Below, piece after piece: positions 1 to 8,177 of a stretch of DNA of 10,450 nt. This DNA comes from Halomonas sp. (lineage in GTDB: Bacteria > Pseudomonadota > Gammaproteobacteria > Pseudomonadales > Halomonadaceae). The stretch's first letter is position 1; every line of letters begins with the position of its first letter. The notes beneath the pieces were generated by a model. The model made no database searches. It saw only the letters and a program-made list of their open reading frames with translations, and had not been told where the DNA came from. The DNA is taken from assembly GCA_003560175.1 (NCBI GenBank), contig PWIZ01000007.1:1-10450 (forward strand), read 5' to 3'. A program made the position numbers and the translations under genes.

Positions 1-191
1 CGCCCCGGTCGTTCGCGCTTGTCACGCAGGTCGAAGTTGCCGAAACCAGATAGCTTGACCTGCTCGTTCTCACGCAGGCAGGCGCGTATCTCCTCGAAGA
101 AGGCCTCTACCATGGACTTGGCCTCGCGCTTGGAGAGACCCAGCTCGGCGTGCAGATGCTCGGCCAACTCGGCCTTGGTCAGTGCACCCAT
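1..191 (-). CDS. ihfA: Integration host factor alpha subunit (5' part, truncated by window edge)
   Basis: Encodes the alpha subunit of IHF, the heterodimeric nucleoid protein that bends DNA at specific sites and assists recombination, replication and sigma-54 transcription. The 63 visible residues begin [13 protein letters not shown] and include [26 protein letters not shown] and [10 protein letters not shown]. These follow E. coli IHF-alpha almost residue for residue, with one extra Gly after the Met. About one third of the usual ~99 residues, including the beta arm with the intercalating proline, lies off the left edge. The ATG at 189-191 has a GGAG ribosome binding site at 197-200. It lies 116 bases downstream of pheT on the same strand with no terminator visible between them, so read-through from pheST is likely, as in E. 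coli. I see no convincing separate promoter in the gap. Identification is very secure. Confidence 0.96.
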   Translation of the reverse strand, partial: MGALTKAELAEHLHAELGLSKREAKSMVEAFFEEIRACLRENEQVKLSGFGNFDLRDKRERPG

Positions 192-307
192 GTTCACTCC
201 TTCGTATGGGGTCCGCCTCATGGCCAGTGCCGACCTCCCTGCCCGACTCGCTGGATCATCTTCGCGGATTGAATAGACAGGTTAACTGGGAAGCTTACCC
301 ACCAAGC

Positions 308-2689
308 TTATCCACGCGGTTCTGCACCCAGGTGTTGACGGGACTCAGTGATGATGGCATCGACCAACTGATTGATTTCCTCGTCATTCAGCGTGCGCGA
401 AGGATGCTGCCAGGTCAAGCCCAACGCCACGCTCTTGCGCCCTTCCGAGACGCCCTTTCCCTGGTAAACGTCAAAAAGACGGCTTTCGGTGAGCCATTCA
501 CCGGCCTGGCTGCGGATGGTGTCCAGCAGCGCCTGCATCGGAAGGTCCTCGTCGACCAGGAAGGCCAGGTCGCGGCGCACCTCAGGAAAACGAGAAAGCG
601 GGGTGAAGGCGGGAACACGGCCATGGGTCAGGGCATCCAGACGCACCTCGAAGAGCACGGCGTCCACCTTCAGCCCCAGCTGGGCGCGAACCGCCGGGTG
701 CAGGGTACCGATCCAGCCAGCCTCTTCACCGCGGTGCAGGATGCGTGCGCACTGGCCCGGATGCAGCGCCGAATGCTCGGCGGGCTCGAAGCGCCAGGCC
801 TCGGGGTCGCCCCCCATGGCGAGCAGGCTCTCCAGATCGCCCTTGAGGTCGAAAAAGTCCACCGCATCACGACTCGCCGCCCAGCCCTCGGGTTCCCGGG
901 ACCCACACACCAGCGCTCCCAGCATGGGCAACTGCTGCAGGTCATCGAGTTCACCGCGGAAGATCAGGCCGGTTTCGAACAGCCTCACGCGGGTCTGCTG
1001 GCGATTGAGGTTATGCTCAAGCGCCCGCACCAGGCCCGGGAAGAGGCTCGCCCGCATCACCGACAGATCGGCGGAGATGGGGTTGGCCAATACCGGCGAC
1101 ACCGCCTCGGGCAGCAGCGCCCTCTGCAGTTCGGGAGCAACGAAGCTGTAGGTCACCGCCTCATAATAGCCACGGGCCACCATCTGACGACGCAGGCGAC
1201 CCAGCGGAGTGCGCGCTTCGTGGTCGGGGCGCAACGCCAGGCGGGCCTGGGGGCGGCGCACCGGCAGGCGATTATAACCATGGATGCGCGCCACTTCCTC
1301 GATCAGGTCCTCCTCGATGGCGATGTCGAAACGCCAGCTCGGCGCCACGGCACTCCAGCCCTGATCATCGCCTTCCACCGCCATGCCCAGGCGCTGGAGG
1401 ATCTCAGTGACCTCCTCAGCGGGCAACGCCTTGCCCAGCGCCTGCTCGAGACGCGCCGCGCGCAGGCGAACCCGTCGCTCGGCGGGCAGATGTTCGTCGC
1501 TGACCACCTCCACCAGGGGACCCGGCTCACCCCCGGTGATCTGCAGCAGCAGCGCCGTGGCGCGCTCGGCCGCCTCACGGGCCAGCTCGGCGTCCACGCC
1601 GCGCTCGAAGCGATGCGAGGCGTCGGTGTGCAGCCCGTATCTCCGCGCCTGCCCCGCCACCACCAGAGGAGCGAAGAAGGCGGACTCAAGGAAGATATCG
1701 CGGGTCTCGGCGCTCACGCCGGAGTGCTCGCCCCCCATCACCCCGGCAATGGCCAGCGGGCCACGTTCGTCGGCGATCACCAGGGTATCGTCGGTGAGCG
1801 TCACCTCCTGACCGTCCAGCAGCACCAGGCGCTCCCCCGCACGGGCCAGGCGCACGACCACCGCACCGTGCAGATTGGCACGATCGAAGGCGTGCAGCGG
1901 CTGACCAAGTTCAAGCATCACATAGTTGGTGACATCCACCACCGGATCGATGGAGCGGATACCGCTGCGGCGCAGGCGCTCCACCATCCACAGCGGGGTG
2001 GCGGCGGTAACGTCGACCCCCCTGATCAGACGGCCGATATAGCGGGGGCAATGCTCGGCGTCCTCGACGCGCACCGGGAAGGTATCATCGTGGGTCGCAG
2101 CCACCGGCTGGGTAGCGGGGCCGGCCACCGGCAGGCGGTTGAGCACGCCCACCTCGCGGGCCATGCCCTTGAGGCTCAGGCAGTCGCCGCGGTTCGGAGT
2201 GAGATCCATGGCGATGGTGTGGTCGTTGAGGCCAAGCCAGTCGCGGAAGTCCTCGCCCACCGGGGCACTCGCCGGCAGTTCGAGGATCCCCGGCGAGGCC
2301 TCCTCCTCCAGACCCAGCTCAGAGGCGGAGCAGATCATGCCTCTGGATTCCTGGCCGCGCAGTTTTGCCTTTCGGATCTTGAAGTCCCCGGGGAGCACGC
2401 CACCGACCCGAGCGAAGGGCACCTTCTGGCCCACCGCCACATTGGGGGCTCCACAGACCACCTGTACCGGCTCGCCGGAGCCATCATCGACCCGGCAGAC
2501 GCTCAGCTTGTCGGCATCAGGATGCTGGGCCTTCTCCAGCACCTCCGCTACCACCACGCCCTCGAAGGCCGCCGCCACGGGCTCCAGCGCGTCGACCTCG
2601 AGGCCGGCCATGGTGATCTGGTCAGCCAGGGCCTGGGTGGCAAGCTGCGGTGACACCCACTCGCGCAGCCACTGTTCGGAAAATTTCAT
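308..2689 (-). CDS. pheT: Phenylalanyl-tRNA synthetase beta subunit
   Basis: Large subunit of the cytoplasmic (alpha-beta)2 enzyme that charges tRNA-Phe. It carries the editing site and much of the tRNA-binding surface. The product is 793 residues, the normal length for the bacterial form (E. coli 795). From the N-terminus one can see the start MKFSEQWLREWV; the EMAP/OB-type tRNA-binding domain at about 39-148 with HPDADKLSVCRV; DLTPNRGDCLS at about 162-172; the B3/B4 editing domain; a B5 domain around 400-470; the catalytic-like core; and a C-terminal ferredoxin-fold anticodon-binding domain of about 95 residues starting near FTPLSRFPEVRRDLAF. The start at 2687-2689 has only a modest AGGA at 2696-2699. 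pheT lies 33 bases after pheS and is certainly co-transcribed with it. No frameshift or missing domain was noticed. Confidence 0.98.
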   Translation of the reverse strand: MKFSEQWLREWVSPQLATQALADQITMAGLEVDALEPVAAAFEGVVVAEVLEKAQHPDADKLSVCRVDDGSGEPVQVVCGAPNVAVGQKVPFARVGGVLPGDFKIRKAKLRGQESRGMICSASELGLEEEASPGILELPASAPVGEDFRDWLGLNDHTIAMDLTPNRGDCLSLKGMAREVGVLNRLPVAGPATQPVAATHDDTFPVRVEDAEHCPRYIGRLIRGVDVTAATPLWMVERLRRSGIRSIDPVVDVTNYVMLELGQPLHAFDRANLHGAVVVRLARAGERLVLLDGQEVTLTDDTLVIADERGPLAIAGVMGGEHSGVSAETRDIFLESAFFAPLVVAGQARRYGLHTDASHRFERGVDAELAREAAERATALLLQITGGEPGPLVEVVSDEHLPAERRVRLRAARLEQALGKALPAEEVTEILQRLGMAVEGDDQGWSAVAPSWRFDIAIEEDLIEEVARIHGYNRLPVRRPQARLALRPDHEARTPLGRLRRQMVARGYYEAVTYSFVAPELQRALLPEAVSPVLANPISADLSVMRASLFPGLVRALEHNLNRQQTRVRLFETGLIFRGELDDLQQLPMLGALVCGSREPEGWAASRDAVDFFDLKGDLESLLAMGGDPEAWRFEPAEHSALHPGQCARILHRGEEAGWIGTLHPAVRAQLGLKVDAVLFEVRLDALTHGRVPAFTPLSRFPEVRRDLAFLVDEDLPMQALLDTIRSQAGEWLTESRLFDVYQGKGVSEGRKSVALGLTWQHPSRTLNDEEINQLVDAIITESRQHLGAEPRG

Positions 2690-2722
2690 GACAAATCCTG
2701 TGTTGTGCGGGTGCGAGGAAGG

Positions 2723-3788
<1,066 letters not shown>

Positions 3789-3806
<18 letters not shown>

Positions 3807-3838
3807 TGCAACGTCAACGGCCGCTCGACCAGAGTCGA
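3789..3838 (-). promoter_or_regulatory. Possible antiterminator and upstream hairpin in the pheS leader
   Basis: On the minus strand GAGCGGC (3820-3826) is complementary to GCCGCTC (3789-3795). The latter covers the loop and the first four bases of the 3' arm of the terminator, so pairing the two would block terminator formation. A 5-bp hairpin TCGAC/GTCGA with a TCTG loop (3825-3838) lies just ahead and shares two bases with the antiterminator arm. Three mutually exclusive hairpins of this kind are typical of attenuators. However, I find no ATG- or GTG-started leader peptide rich in Phe codons in this 119-base gap, so the sensing mechanism is unknown. The 7-bp match could be chance in GC-rich DNA. 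Confidence 0.4.
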
Positions 3839-3861
3839 ACCACCGCAGATGACGCGATCAC

Positions 3862-4215
3862 TTACTGGGCAGCCTTGGCCTTCTCGACGATGGCAGCGAA
3901 GGCGGCCTTCTCGTTAACGGCCAGGTCGGCGAGGACCTTGCGGTCGATCTCGATGCCGGCCTTCTTCAGGCCACCGACGAAGCGGCTGTAAGAGAGGCCG
4001 TGCTGACGGGCACCGGCGTTGATACGCTGGATCCACAGAGCACGGAATTGGCGCTTGCGATTACGACGGTCGCGATACGCATACTGGCCAGCCTTGATGA
4101 CGGCCTGCTTGGCAACGCGGAACACTCGGCTGCGGGCACCGTAATAGCCCTTGGCCTGCTTGAGAATCTTCTTGTGACGACGACGGGCGACAACGCCACG
4201 CTTGACACGAGTCAT
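3862..4215 (-). CDS. rplT: 50S ribosomal protein L20
   Basis: Large-subunit protein L20 (bL20), needed early in 50S assembly and bound to 23S rRNA. The product is 117 residues, the standard size. It begins [24 protein letters not shown], has the very basic helical N-terminal extension, [21 protein letters not shown] in the middle, and the globular RNA-binding C-terminal part [21 protein letters not shown]. The ATG at 4213-4215 is preceded by a strong AGGAG at 4222-4226. It lies 35 bases after rpmI, and the two are normally translated as a coupled pair. In E. coli L20 represses rpmI-rplT translation by binding a structured site upstream of rpmI. The matching position here (4446-4552) contains hairpins. 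Identification is secure. Confidence 0.98.
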   Translation of the reverse strand: MTRVKRGVVARRRHKKILKQAKGYYGARSRVFRVAKQAVIKAGQYAYRDRRNRKRQFRALWIQRINAGARQHGLSYSRFVGGLKKAGIEIDRKVLADLAVNEKAAFAAIVEKAKAAQ

Positions 4216-4250
4216 AGCTTACTCCTGACGAAAATAGGGTCTACCAAGGG

Positions 4251-4445
4251 TTACAGGTTGGGCAGCATCCGCTGGATGAGCGCCTTGTCGGCGTCATGGA
4301 TCTGCTTCATACCCCGCAGCTGACGCTTACGCTTGGTGGACTTCTTGGTCAGGATGTGGCTACGAAACGACTGCTTGTGCTTGAAGCCGTTGGCCGTCTT
4401 CTTGAAACGCTTGGCTGCGCCGCGATTGGTCTTGATCTTCGGCAT
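4251..4445 (-). CDS. rpmI: 50S ribosomal protein L35
   Basis: Small basic large-subunit protein L35 (bL35). The product is 64 residues (E. coli 65). It begins [26 protein letters not shown], with the conserved [16 protein letters not shown] segment in the middle, and ends MLPNL. The start is taken at 4443-4445 because the family begins MPKIKT. An in-frame ATG 15 bases further upstream (4458-4460) would add MECSS and would destroy the GGAG ribosome binding site at 4455-4458, which is well placed (9 bases) for the chosen start. It sits between infC and rplT, the normal order, and is probably controlled by L20 through the preceding leader. Confidence 0.97.
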   Translation of the reverse strand: MPKIKTNRGAAKRFKKTANGFKHKQSFRSHILTKKSTKRKRQLRGMKQIHDADKALIQRMLPNL

Positions 4446-4552
4446 GGAAGAACACTCCATTACGAGGTTTTTTCAGAAAACCCGGGGCCGACGGTGGGTG
4501 CTGGCACCCACTGCCCGTTGAACTGGCCGCCGGATCACTTTTTCTCTTTCGC
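4446..4552 (-). promoter_or_regulatory. Structured infC-rpmI spacer, candidate L20 translational operator
   Basis: This 107-base gap is the longest inside the infC-rpmI-rplT group. On the minus strand it holds a 7-bp hairpin GTGGGTG/CACCCAC (4494-4511, 4-base loop). That hairpin may be extended by ACGG/CCGT flanks. It is followed by GGTTTT/AAAACC (4466-4482, 5-base loop), whose end is only 7 bases from the rpmI ribosome binding site. In E. coli L20 binds structures in just this region to repress rpmI and rplT. The hairpins are visible directly. Their identity as an L20 site is inferred from position, and I could not match them to the known L20-binding fold of 23S rRNA. Confidence 0.4.
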
Positions 4553-5092
4553 TTACTTCTTCTTGGGGGCGATGATCATGATCATCTGGCGCCCTTCCAT
4601 CTTCGGAAAGGACTCCACGGTCCCGATCTCGTCGAGATCGGCGGCGATCCGTTCCATCAGCTTGCGGCCGAGGTCCTGGTGCGCCATCTCACGACCGCGG
4701 AAACGCAGCGTGACCTTGCCCTTGTCGCCCCCTTCGAGGAAGCGAATCAGGTTTTTCATCTTGACCTGATAATCGCCCTCGTCGGTACCAGGCCGGAATT
4801 TGACTTCCTTGACCTGAATCTGCTTCGTCTTCTTCTTCTGAGCGGACTTCTGCTTCTTTTGCTCAAAGACGAATTTGCCGTAGTCCATGATCTTGCAGAC
4901 GATCGGATCGGCATTGGATATCTGTACGAGGTCCATTCCCGATGCTTCGGCTCGCTCCAGTGCTTCACTGGTGGGCACGACGCCCAGCTGCTCGCCGTCA
5001 CTGTCGATCAGGCGGACCTGATCCTCGGTAATGCGCTCGTTCATCGGGGGGCGCTTATCCTGGACGCGCCCTCTTGGGTTGCTTCGCTTGAT
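4553..5092 (-). CDS. infC: Translation initiation factor IF-3, AUC start codon
   Basis: IF-3 binds the 30S subunit, keeps it apart from 50S, and checks the initiation codon and initiator tRNA. The first ATG in frame (5042-5044) would give only 163 residues and has no well-spaced ribosome binding site. Reading upstream in frame to an ATC at 5090-5092 gives 179 residues, matching E. coli (180). The added residues (I/M)[15 protein letters not shown] resemble the basic IF-3 N-terminus, and AAGGAG lies 8 bases before the ATC. The N-domain ([13 protein letters not shown] to about residue 80), the lysine-rich linker [16 protein letters not shown], and the C-domain with [18 protein letters not shown] and [11 protein letters not shown] are all intact; the end is IIAPKKK. 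E. coli infC uses AUU, which lets IF-3 repress its own synthesis, and the same loop is expected here. It begins 33 bases after thrS. Confidence 0.96.
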   Translation of the reverse strand: MKRSNPRGRVQDKRPPMNERITEDQVRLIDSDGEQLGVVPTSEALERAEASGMDLVQISNADPIVCKIMDYGKFVFEQKKQKSAQKKKTKQIQVKEVKFRPGTDEGDYQVKMKNLIRFLEGGDKGKVTLRFRGREMAHQDLGRKLMERIAADLDEIGTVESFPKMEGRQMIMIIAPKKK

Positions 5093-5106
5093 CGCTCAGT
5101 CTCCTT
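5090..5106 (-). promoter_or_regulatory. infC ribosome binding site and AUC initiation codon
   Basis: On the minus strand AAGGAG (5101-5106) is followed after 8 bases by ATC (5090-5092), in frame with infC. A TGA stop lies two codons further upstream (5096-5098), so the frame cannot start earlier than this. No ATG, GTG or TTG occurs between that stop and the internal ATG at 5042-5044. The only purine-rich match near that internal ATG (AGGA at 5058-5061) is 13 bases away. Together these facts decide the start. Confidence 0.82.
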
Positions 5107-5125
5107 AAGACGATTGACGATGTCG

Positions 5126-7024
5126 TCAGCCGATTTCGGCGTTCAGACGCTCGATGAGGTCATCGACCCGCATGGTGCCTAGATCCTCGCCGGTGCGCGT
5201 TCGCACGGCCACCGAGTCGGCCTCGACTTCCTTATCCCCCACCACGAGGAGATAGGGAACCTTCTGCAACGTATGCTCGCGGATTTTAAAGCCGATCTTC
5301 TCGTTCCTCAAGTCCGCCTTCACGCGAAGGCCAACTTTCTGCAGCCGTTGCTCGAGATTCAGCACAAAATCGCGCTGGGCGTCGGTGATATTGAGGATCA
5401 CCGCCTGCTGAGGTGCCAGCCACAGGGGCATGGCCCCGGCGTAATGCTCGATAAGAATACCGAGGAAGCGCTCGAAGGACCCCAGTATCGCACGATGCAG
5501 CATCACCGGGGTCTTTCGTGTACCGTCCTCGTCCACAAACTGAGCTCCCAGGCGGCCCGGCAGGTTGAAGTCCAACTGCAGGGTGCCACACTGCCAGACC
5601 CGATTGAGGCAGTCGCGCAGAGAGAACTCGATCTTGGGGCCATAGAAGGCGCCTTCCCCGGGCTGCAGGTCCCACTCGAGCCCGGTCACATTGAGCGCGG
5701 CCTCGAGGCCCGCCTCGGCGCGATCCCACATCTCTGGCTCGCCGAGGAAATCATCGGGGCGAGTGGAAAGCTTGAGCTCCACGTCATCGAAGCCCAACTC
5801 CTTGTAGACCTCGAGGGTCAGGGCGATGAAATTCTCGGCCTCGGCCTGGATCTGCTTCTCGGTGCAGAAGATATGCGCGTCGTCCTGGGTAAAAGCGCGC
5901 ACTCGCATCAGGCCGTGCAGGGAACCAGAGGGTTCGTTGCGGTGGCAGCTGCCGAACTCGGCCAGGCGCAGCGGCAGGTCGCGGTAGCTCTTCAGTCCCT
6001 GGTTGAACACCTGCACATGGCAGGGGCAGTTCATCGGCTTCACCGCGTACTCGCGCTTCTCGGACTCCGTGGTGAACATCAGGTCGCTGTAGTGCCCCCA
6101 GTGGCCTGACTTCTTCCACAGCGAGAGATCCACCACCTGAGGCGTCTTGATCTCCTGATAGCCGTTCTCGATCTGCACGTGGCGCATGTACTGTTCCAGC
6201 GCCTGGTACATGGTCCAGCCGTTGGGATGCCAGAACACCATGCCGGGCGCCTCTTCCTGGAGGTGGAAGAGGTCCATCTTCTTCGCCAGCTTGCGATGGT
6301 CGCGCTTCTCGGCCTCCTCGAGGCGCTTGAGGTAGGCCTTCAGCTGCTTCTTGTCGGACCAGGCGGTGCCGTAGATGCGAGTCAGCATCGGCTTGGTCGC
6401 ATCGCCGCGCCAGTAGGCGCCGGCCAGTTTGGTGAGCTTGAACGCCTTCAAGTGACGGGTATTGGGCACATGGGGGCCCCGGCACATGTCGGTATATTCT
6501 TCATGATGATAGAGACGAATGCTTTCCCCTTCGGGGATCTCGCGAACGATCTCCTGCTTATAGGGCTCGTCGCGGTGCAGGAAGGCGAGCATCGCCGTGT
6601 CGCGATCGGCATATTCGCGAACCACATCGTAGTCCCGCTCGATCAGCTCCTGCATGCGAGTCTCGATGGCCTCGAGGTCCTCGGGGGTCGCCGAGCGGCC
6701 GAAGTCGATATCGTAGTAGAAGCCGTCGTCGATGACAGGGCCGATGGCCATCTTGGCCTCGGGATAGAGCTGCTTGACGGCGTGACCGATCAGGTGGGCA
6801 CAGGAGTGACGAATCACCTCCAGCCCCTCGGCGTCACGGGCGGTGAGGATGGCCACTTCCGCATCGCGCTCGATGAGGTCAGCGGCATCGACCGGCACAC
6901 CGTCGATCTTGCCGGCCACGCAGGCCTTGGCGAGACCCGGGCCGATATCCTCGGCCAGCTGCATCACGGTGAGCGGTTTATCGAAGGTTCTCTGACTGCC
7001 GTCAGGCAGGGTAACGATGGGCAT
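5126..7024 (-). CDS. thrS: Threonyl-tRNA synthetase
   Basis: Class II synthetase that charges tRNA-Thr and edits mischarged serine. The product is 632 residues (E. coli 642). The domains in order are: TGS (1-61); the editing domain with HSCAH (His73, His77) and DMCRGPH (Cys181, His185); and the catalytic core with the zinc ligands Cys333 (in MNCPCH) and His384 (in DDAHIF), plus the conserved [13 protein letters not shown] further on. The C-terminal anticodon-binding domain includes [12 protein letters not shown] and [12 protein letters not shown]. The start at 7022-7024 (MPIVTLPDG) fits the family and has AAGGAT at about 7 bases. A longer frame to 7069 would translate through the operator hairpin and is rejected. 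ThrRS in E. coli represses its own translation, and the leader here contains a matching tRNA-like hairpin. First gene of the translation cluster. Confidence 0.98.
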   Translation of the reverse strand: MPIVTLPDGSQRTFDKPLTVMQLAEDIGPGLAKACVAGKIDGVPVDAADLIERDAEVAILTARDAEGLEVIRHSCAHLIGHAVKQLYPEAKMAIGPVIDDGFYYDIDFGRSATPEDLEAIETRMQELIERDYDVVREYADRDTAMLAFLHRDEPYKQEIVREIPEGESIRLYHHEEYTDMCRGPHVPNTRHLKAFKLTKLAGAYWRGDATKPMLTRIYGTAWSDKKQLKAYLKRLEEAEKRDHRKLAKKMDLFHLQEEAPGMVFWHPNGWTMYQALEQYMRHVQIENGYQEIKTPQVVDLSLWKKSGHWGHYSDLMFTTESEKREYAVKPMNCPCHVQVFNQGLKSYRDLPLRLAEFGSCHRNEPSGSLHGLMRVRAFTQDDAHIFCTEKQIQAEAENFIALTLEVYKELGFDDVELKLSTRPDDFLGEPEMWDRAEAGLEAALNVTGLEWDLQPGEGAFYGPKIEFSLRDCLNRVWQCGTLQLDFNLPGRLGAQFVDEDGTRKTPVMLHRAILGSFERFLGILIEHYAGAMPLWLAPQQAVILNITDAQRDFVLNLEQRLQKVGLRVKADLRNEKIGFKIREHTLQKVPYLLVVGDKEVEADSVAVRTRTGEDLGTMRVDDLIERLNAEIG

Positions 7025-7046
7025 CAAGAAATCCTTGTGCGCAGTG

Positions 7047-7067
7047 GTGGCCCATACGAAAGACCAC
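7047..7067 (-). promoter_or_regulatory. tRNA-Thr anticodon-arm mimic, candidate ThrRS translational operator
   Basis: On the minus strand GTGGTCT (7061-7067) and GGGCCAC (7047-7053) form a 7-bp stem with two G-U pairs around a 7-base loop TTCGTAT. The loop has exactly the layout of an anticodon loop: U at position 33, CGU at 34-36 (a threonine anticodon) and A at 37. It lies about 20-45 bases upstream of the thrS start, just before the ribosome binding site (7032-7036). In E. coli, ThrRS recognises such a mimic in its own leader and blocks ribosome binding. The fold is read directly; function is inferred by analogy. Confidence 0.68.
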
Positions 7068-7102
7068 ATGTCGCGGTGAACAGGGATGGAAAAGCGGGGT
7101 CT

Positions 7103-7111
7103 ACCATACCA
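7103..7111 (-). promoter_or_regulatory. Weak candidate thrS promoter (extended -10)
   Basis: The minus strand reads TGGTATGGT, an extended -10 (TG plus TATGGT) that would start RNA near 7096 and give a leader of about 70 bases containing the whole anticodon-arm mimic. No good -35 lies 16-18 bases upstream. A TTGACT at 7113-7118 is too close to serve with this -10. Treat as a guess based on position and the -10 only. Confidence 0.25.
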
Positions 7112-7188
7112 GAGTCAAGGCGCGGCACGCCACAGAACGACAACGCAGTACGTCCAGCGCAGAGTCCGCACATGCCTGGGCCATAACG

Positions 7189-7218
7189 CAGCAGGGGCGC
7201 CCGGAGGCGCCCCTGCTG
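7189..7218 (-). terminator. Strong GC-rich hairpin after the OmpA-like gene
   Basis: A perfect 13-bp inverted repeat (7189-7201 with 7206-7218) with a 4-base loop begins 35 bases downstream of the OmpA-like stop codon and lies upstream of thrS. On the minus strand the stem is CAGCAGGGGCGCC / GGCGCCCCTGCTG with a TCCG loop. It is followed by CGTTATGG, so there is no U-run. It probably ends or stabilises the OmpA-like mRNA, but it is not a canonical intrinsic terminator. Confidence 0.65.
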
Positions 7219-7253
7219 GTAGAGCGATGACTCGCCCGGATCACGACCATCGA

Positions 7254-7910
7254 TTACTGACGGTCGATCTCGACGCGACGGTTCAGGGCACGGCCCTCGT
7301 CGGTCTCGTTGCTGGCAACCGGACGCTGCTCGCCGTAACCCACGGCCATCATGCGATCGCCGGCGACGCCCTGGCTGGCCAAGTAATCGCGCACGGAGTT
7401 GGCACGACGCTCGGACAGACCCTGGTTGTACTGGGCGGAGCCCATGGAGTCGGTGTGACCTTCGATGCGAATGCGCACGTCGGTATGCTCACGCAGACGA
7501 CGGGCCACTTCATCCAGAGTCATCTCGGCCTGGGGACGCAGCTCGGCGGAGTCAAACGCGAAGTTGACCTCACTGGAGAGAGTCACCGGCTCGAACTCGG
7601 GCACCGGCTCGGGCTCCGGCGCGGGCATCGGCTCGGGTTCGGCCACCGGGGCCGGAGAGCGGTCGGCACACAGCAGGGCGCCGATGGCGGCACCGGCAAC
7701 GGCACCTGTGGCAGCACCTTCCTCTTCATCGGAGCTGCCGCTGGTGGCGTAGCCAATGCTGCCGCCGATCAGGCTGCCGGCGATGCCGCAGGTCACCGGC
7801 TGCTGGTACCAGGGGCGATCGGACGAGGGGCTGGTGTTGGGAGTGGCGCAGCCGGCCAGGCCGACCACCAGCGCAGAACCGAGCAGCAAGCCAGTCGTGG
7901 ATTTCTTCAT
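7254..7910 (-). CDS. OmpA-family peptidoglycan-binding lipoprotein with glycine zipper
   Basis: Predicted outer-membrane lipoprotein of 218 residues that ties the envelope to the cell wall. Residues 1-21 form a lipoprotein signal peptide (MKKSTTGLLLGSALVVGLAGC) with lipobox LAGC and lipidated Cys21. Residues 41-80 are a glycine-zipper-like segment (GIAGSLIGGSIGYA and GAATGAVAGAAIGALL) interrupted by an acidic SSDEEE patch. Residues 86-108 are a Pro/Glu linker. Residues 110-218 are an OmpA C-terminal domain with NFAFDSAELR, EGHTDSMGS, LSERRANSVRDYL, GYGEQRP and NRRVEI. Asp154 and Arg169 fall at the diaminopimelate-binding positions. The layout resembles YiaD/Pal-type lipoproteins, not full OmpA, since no beta-barrel is present. 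The start at 7908-7910 has AAGGAG at 7918-7923. The exact family name is left open. It is monocistronic by layout, with its own candidate promoter. Confidence 0.9.
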   Translation of the reverse strand: MKKSTTGLLLGSALVVGLAGCATPNTSPSSDRPWYQQPVTCGIAGSLIGGSIGYATSGSSDEEEGAATGAVAGAAIGALLCADRSPAPVAEPEPMPAPEPEPVPEFEPVTLSSEVNFAFDSAELRPQAEMTLDEVARRLREHTDVRIRIEGHTDSMGSAQYNQGLSERRANSVRDYLASQGVAGDRMMAVGYGEQRPVASNETDEGRALNRRVEIDRQ

Positions 7911-8127
7911 TGTGAAACTCCTTCGCTTTTTTCTTACTTGATTCCAGGACAGGCTGCGGGTGCAACGCCTTCCCAGATGATCCCGACGATTGGGCGCCAC
8001 GGAGTCAGCTCCGCTGCGACCGTGCCAAGGTCGCCGCCACATAGGCAGCAACGACAAAACTCGACACGGGCTCAGCTTGCAGCAGCTCTGTCGGTCTTTC
8101 AATCGCCATGTTATGAACTTAGCAGAA
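7911..8127 (-). promoter_or_regulatory. Long structured 5' leader of the OmpA-like gene
   Basis: If transcription starts from the promoter at 8134-8162, about 217 bases are untranslated before the lipoprotein start. The region contains two adjacent hairpins: CGGAG/CTCCG (8000-8013, loop TCAG) and GCGACC/GGTCGC (8016-8034, 7-base loop). I found no start codon with a ribosome binding site giving a sensible small protein, and no riboswitch that I recognise. Long leaders on outer-membrane protein mRNAs are common small-RNA targets, but nothing here proves that. Confidence 0.3.
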
Positions 8128-8133
8128 CAACTT

Positions 8134-8162
8134 AGTATACGCACAGTGTTCGAAAATGTCCG
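8134..8162 (-). promoter_or_regulatory. Candidate sigma-70 promoter of the OmpA-like gene
   Basis: The minus strand has CGGACA (8157-8162; 4 of 6 to TTGACA), a 17-base spacer, and TATACT (8134-8139; 5 of 6 to TATAAT). The start would be near 8127. It lies between the DUF2489-like stop (8178) and the lipoprotein gene. A direct repeat of AACTTAG (8116-8122 and 8129-8135) overlaps the -10 and the start site and could be a regulator or chance. Confidence 0.45.
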
Positions 8163-8177
8163 AGCGTTATCTGTCGA

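Noticed and set aside
262..275. Possible -10 (TATTCA on the minus strand) for an ihfA promoter
   Set aside because: No acceptable -35 lies at 16-18 bases, so I could not support a separate promoter.
182..2653. Open frame of 823 codons on the plus strand, opposite pheT
   Set aside because: It is a shadow of the GC-rich, codon-biased pheT gene. Its translation is His/Gln/Gly/Arg-rich with no domain, it starts inside ihfA antisense, and it has no promoter or ribosome binding site that I can see.
3816..3845. tRNA-like piece (GGTTCGACTCT) in the rplT-pheS gap
   Set aside because: It resembles a T-arm, but there is no acceptor stem, D-arm or anticodon arm around it. It is better read as part of the pheS leader hairpins.
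7025..7069. Fifteen-residue extension of ThrRS ([15 protein letters not shown])
   Set aside because: The family starts at MPIVTLPDG. The extension would translate the operator hairpin, and no ribosome binding site precedes the ATG at 7067-7069.
6179..7186. Plus-strand frame opposite thrS, and others at 5273-6109 and 7086-8135
   Set aside because: All are antisense to well-identified genes, with no recognisable protein family and composition typical of reverse-strand shadows.
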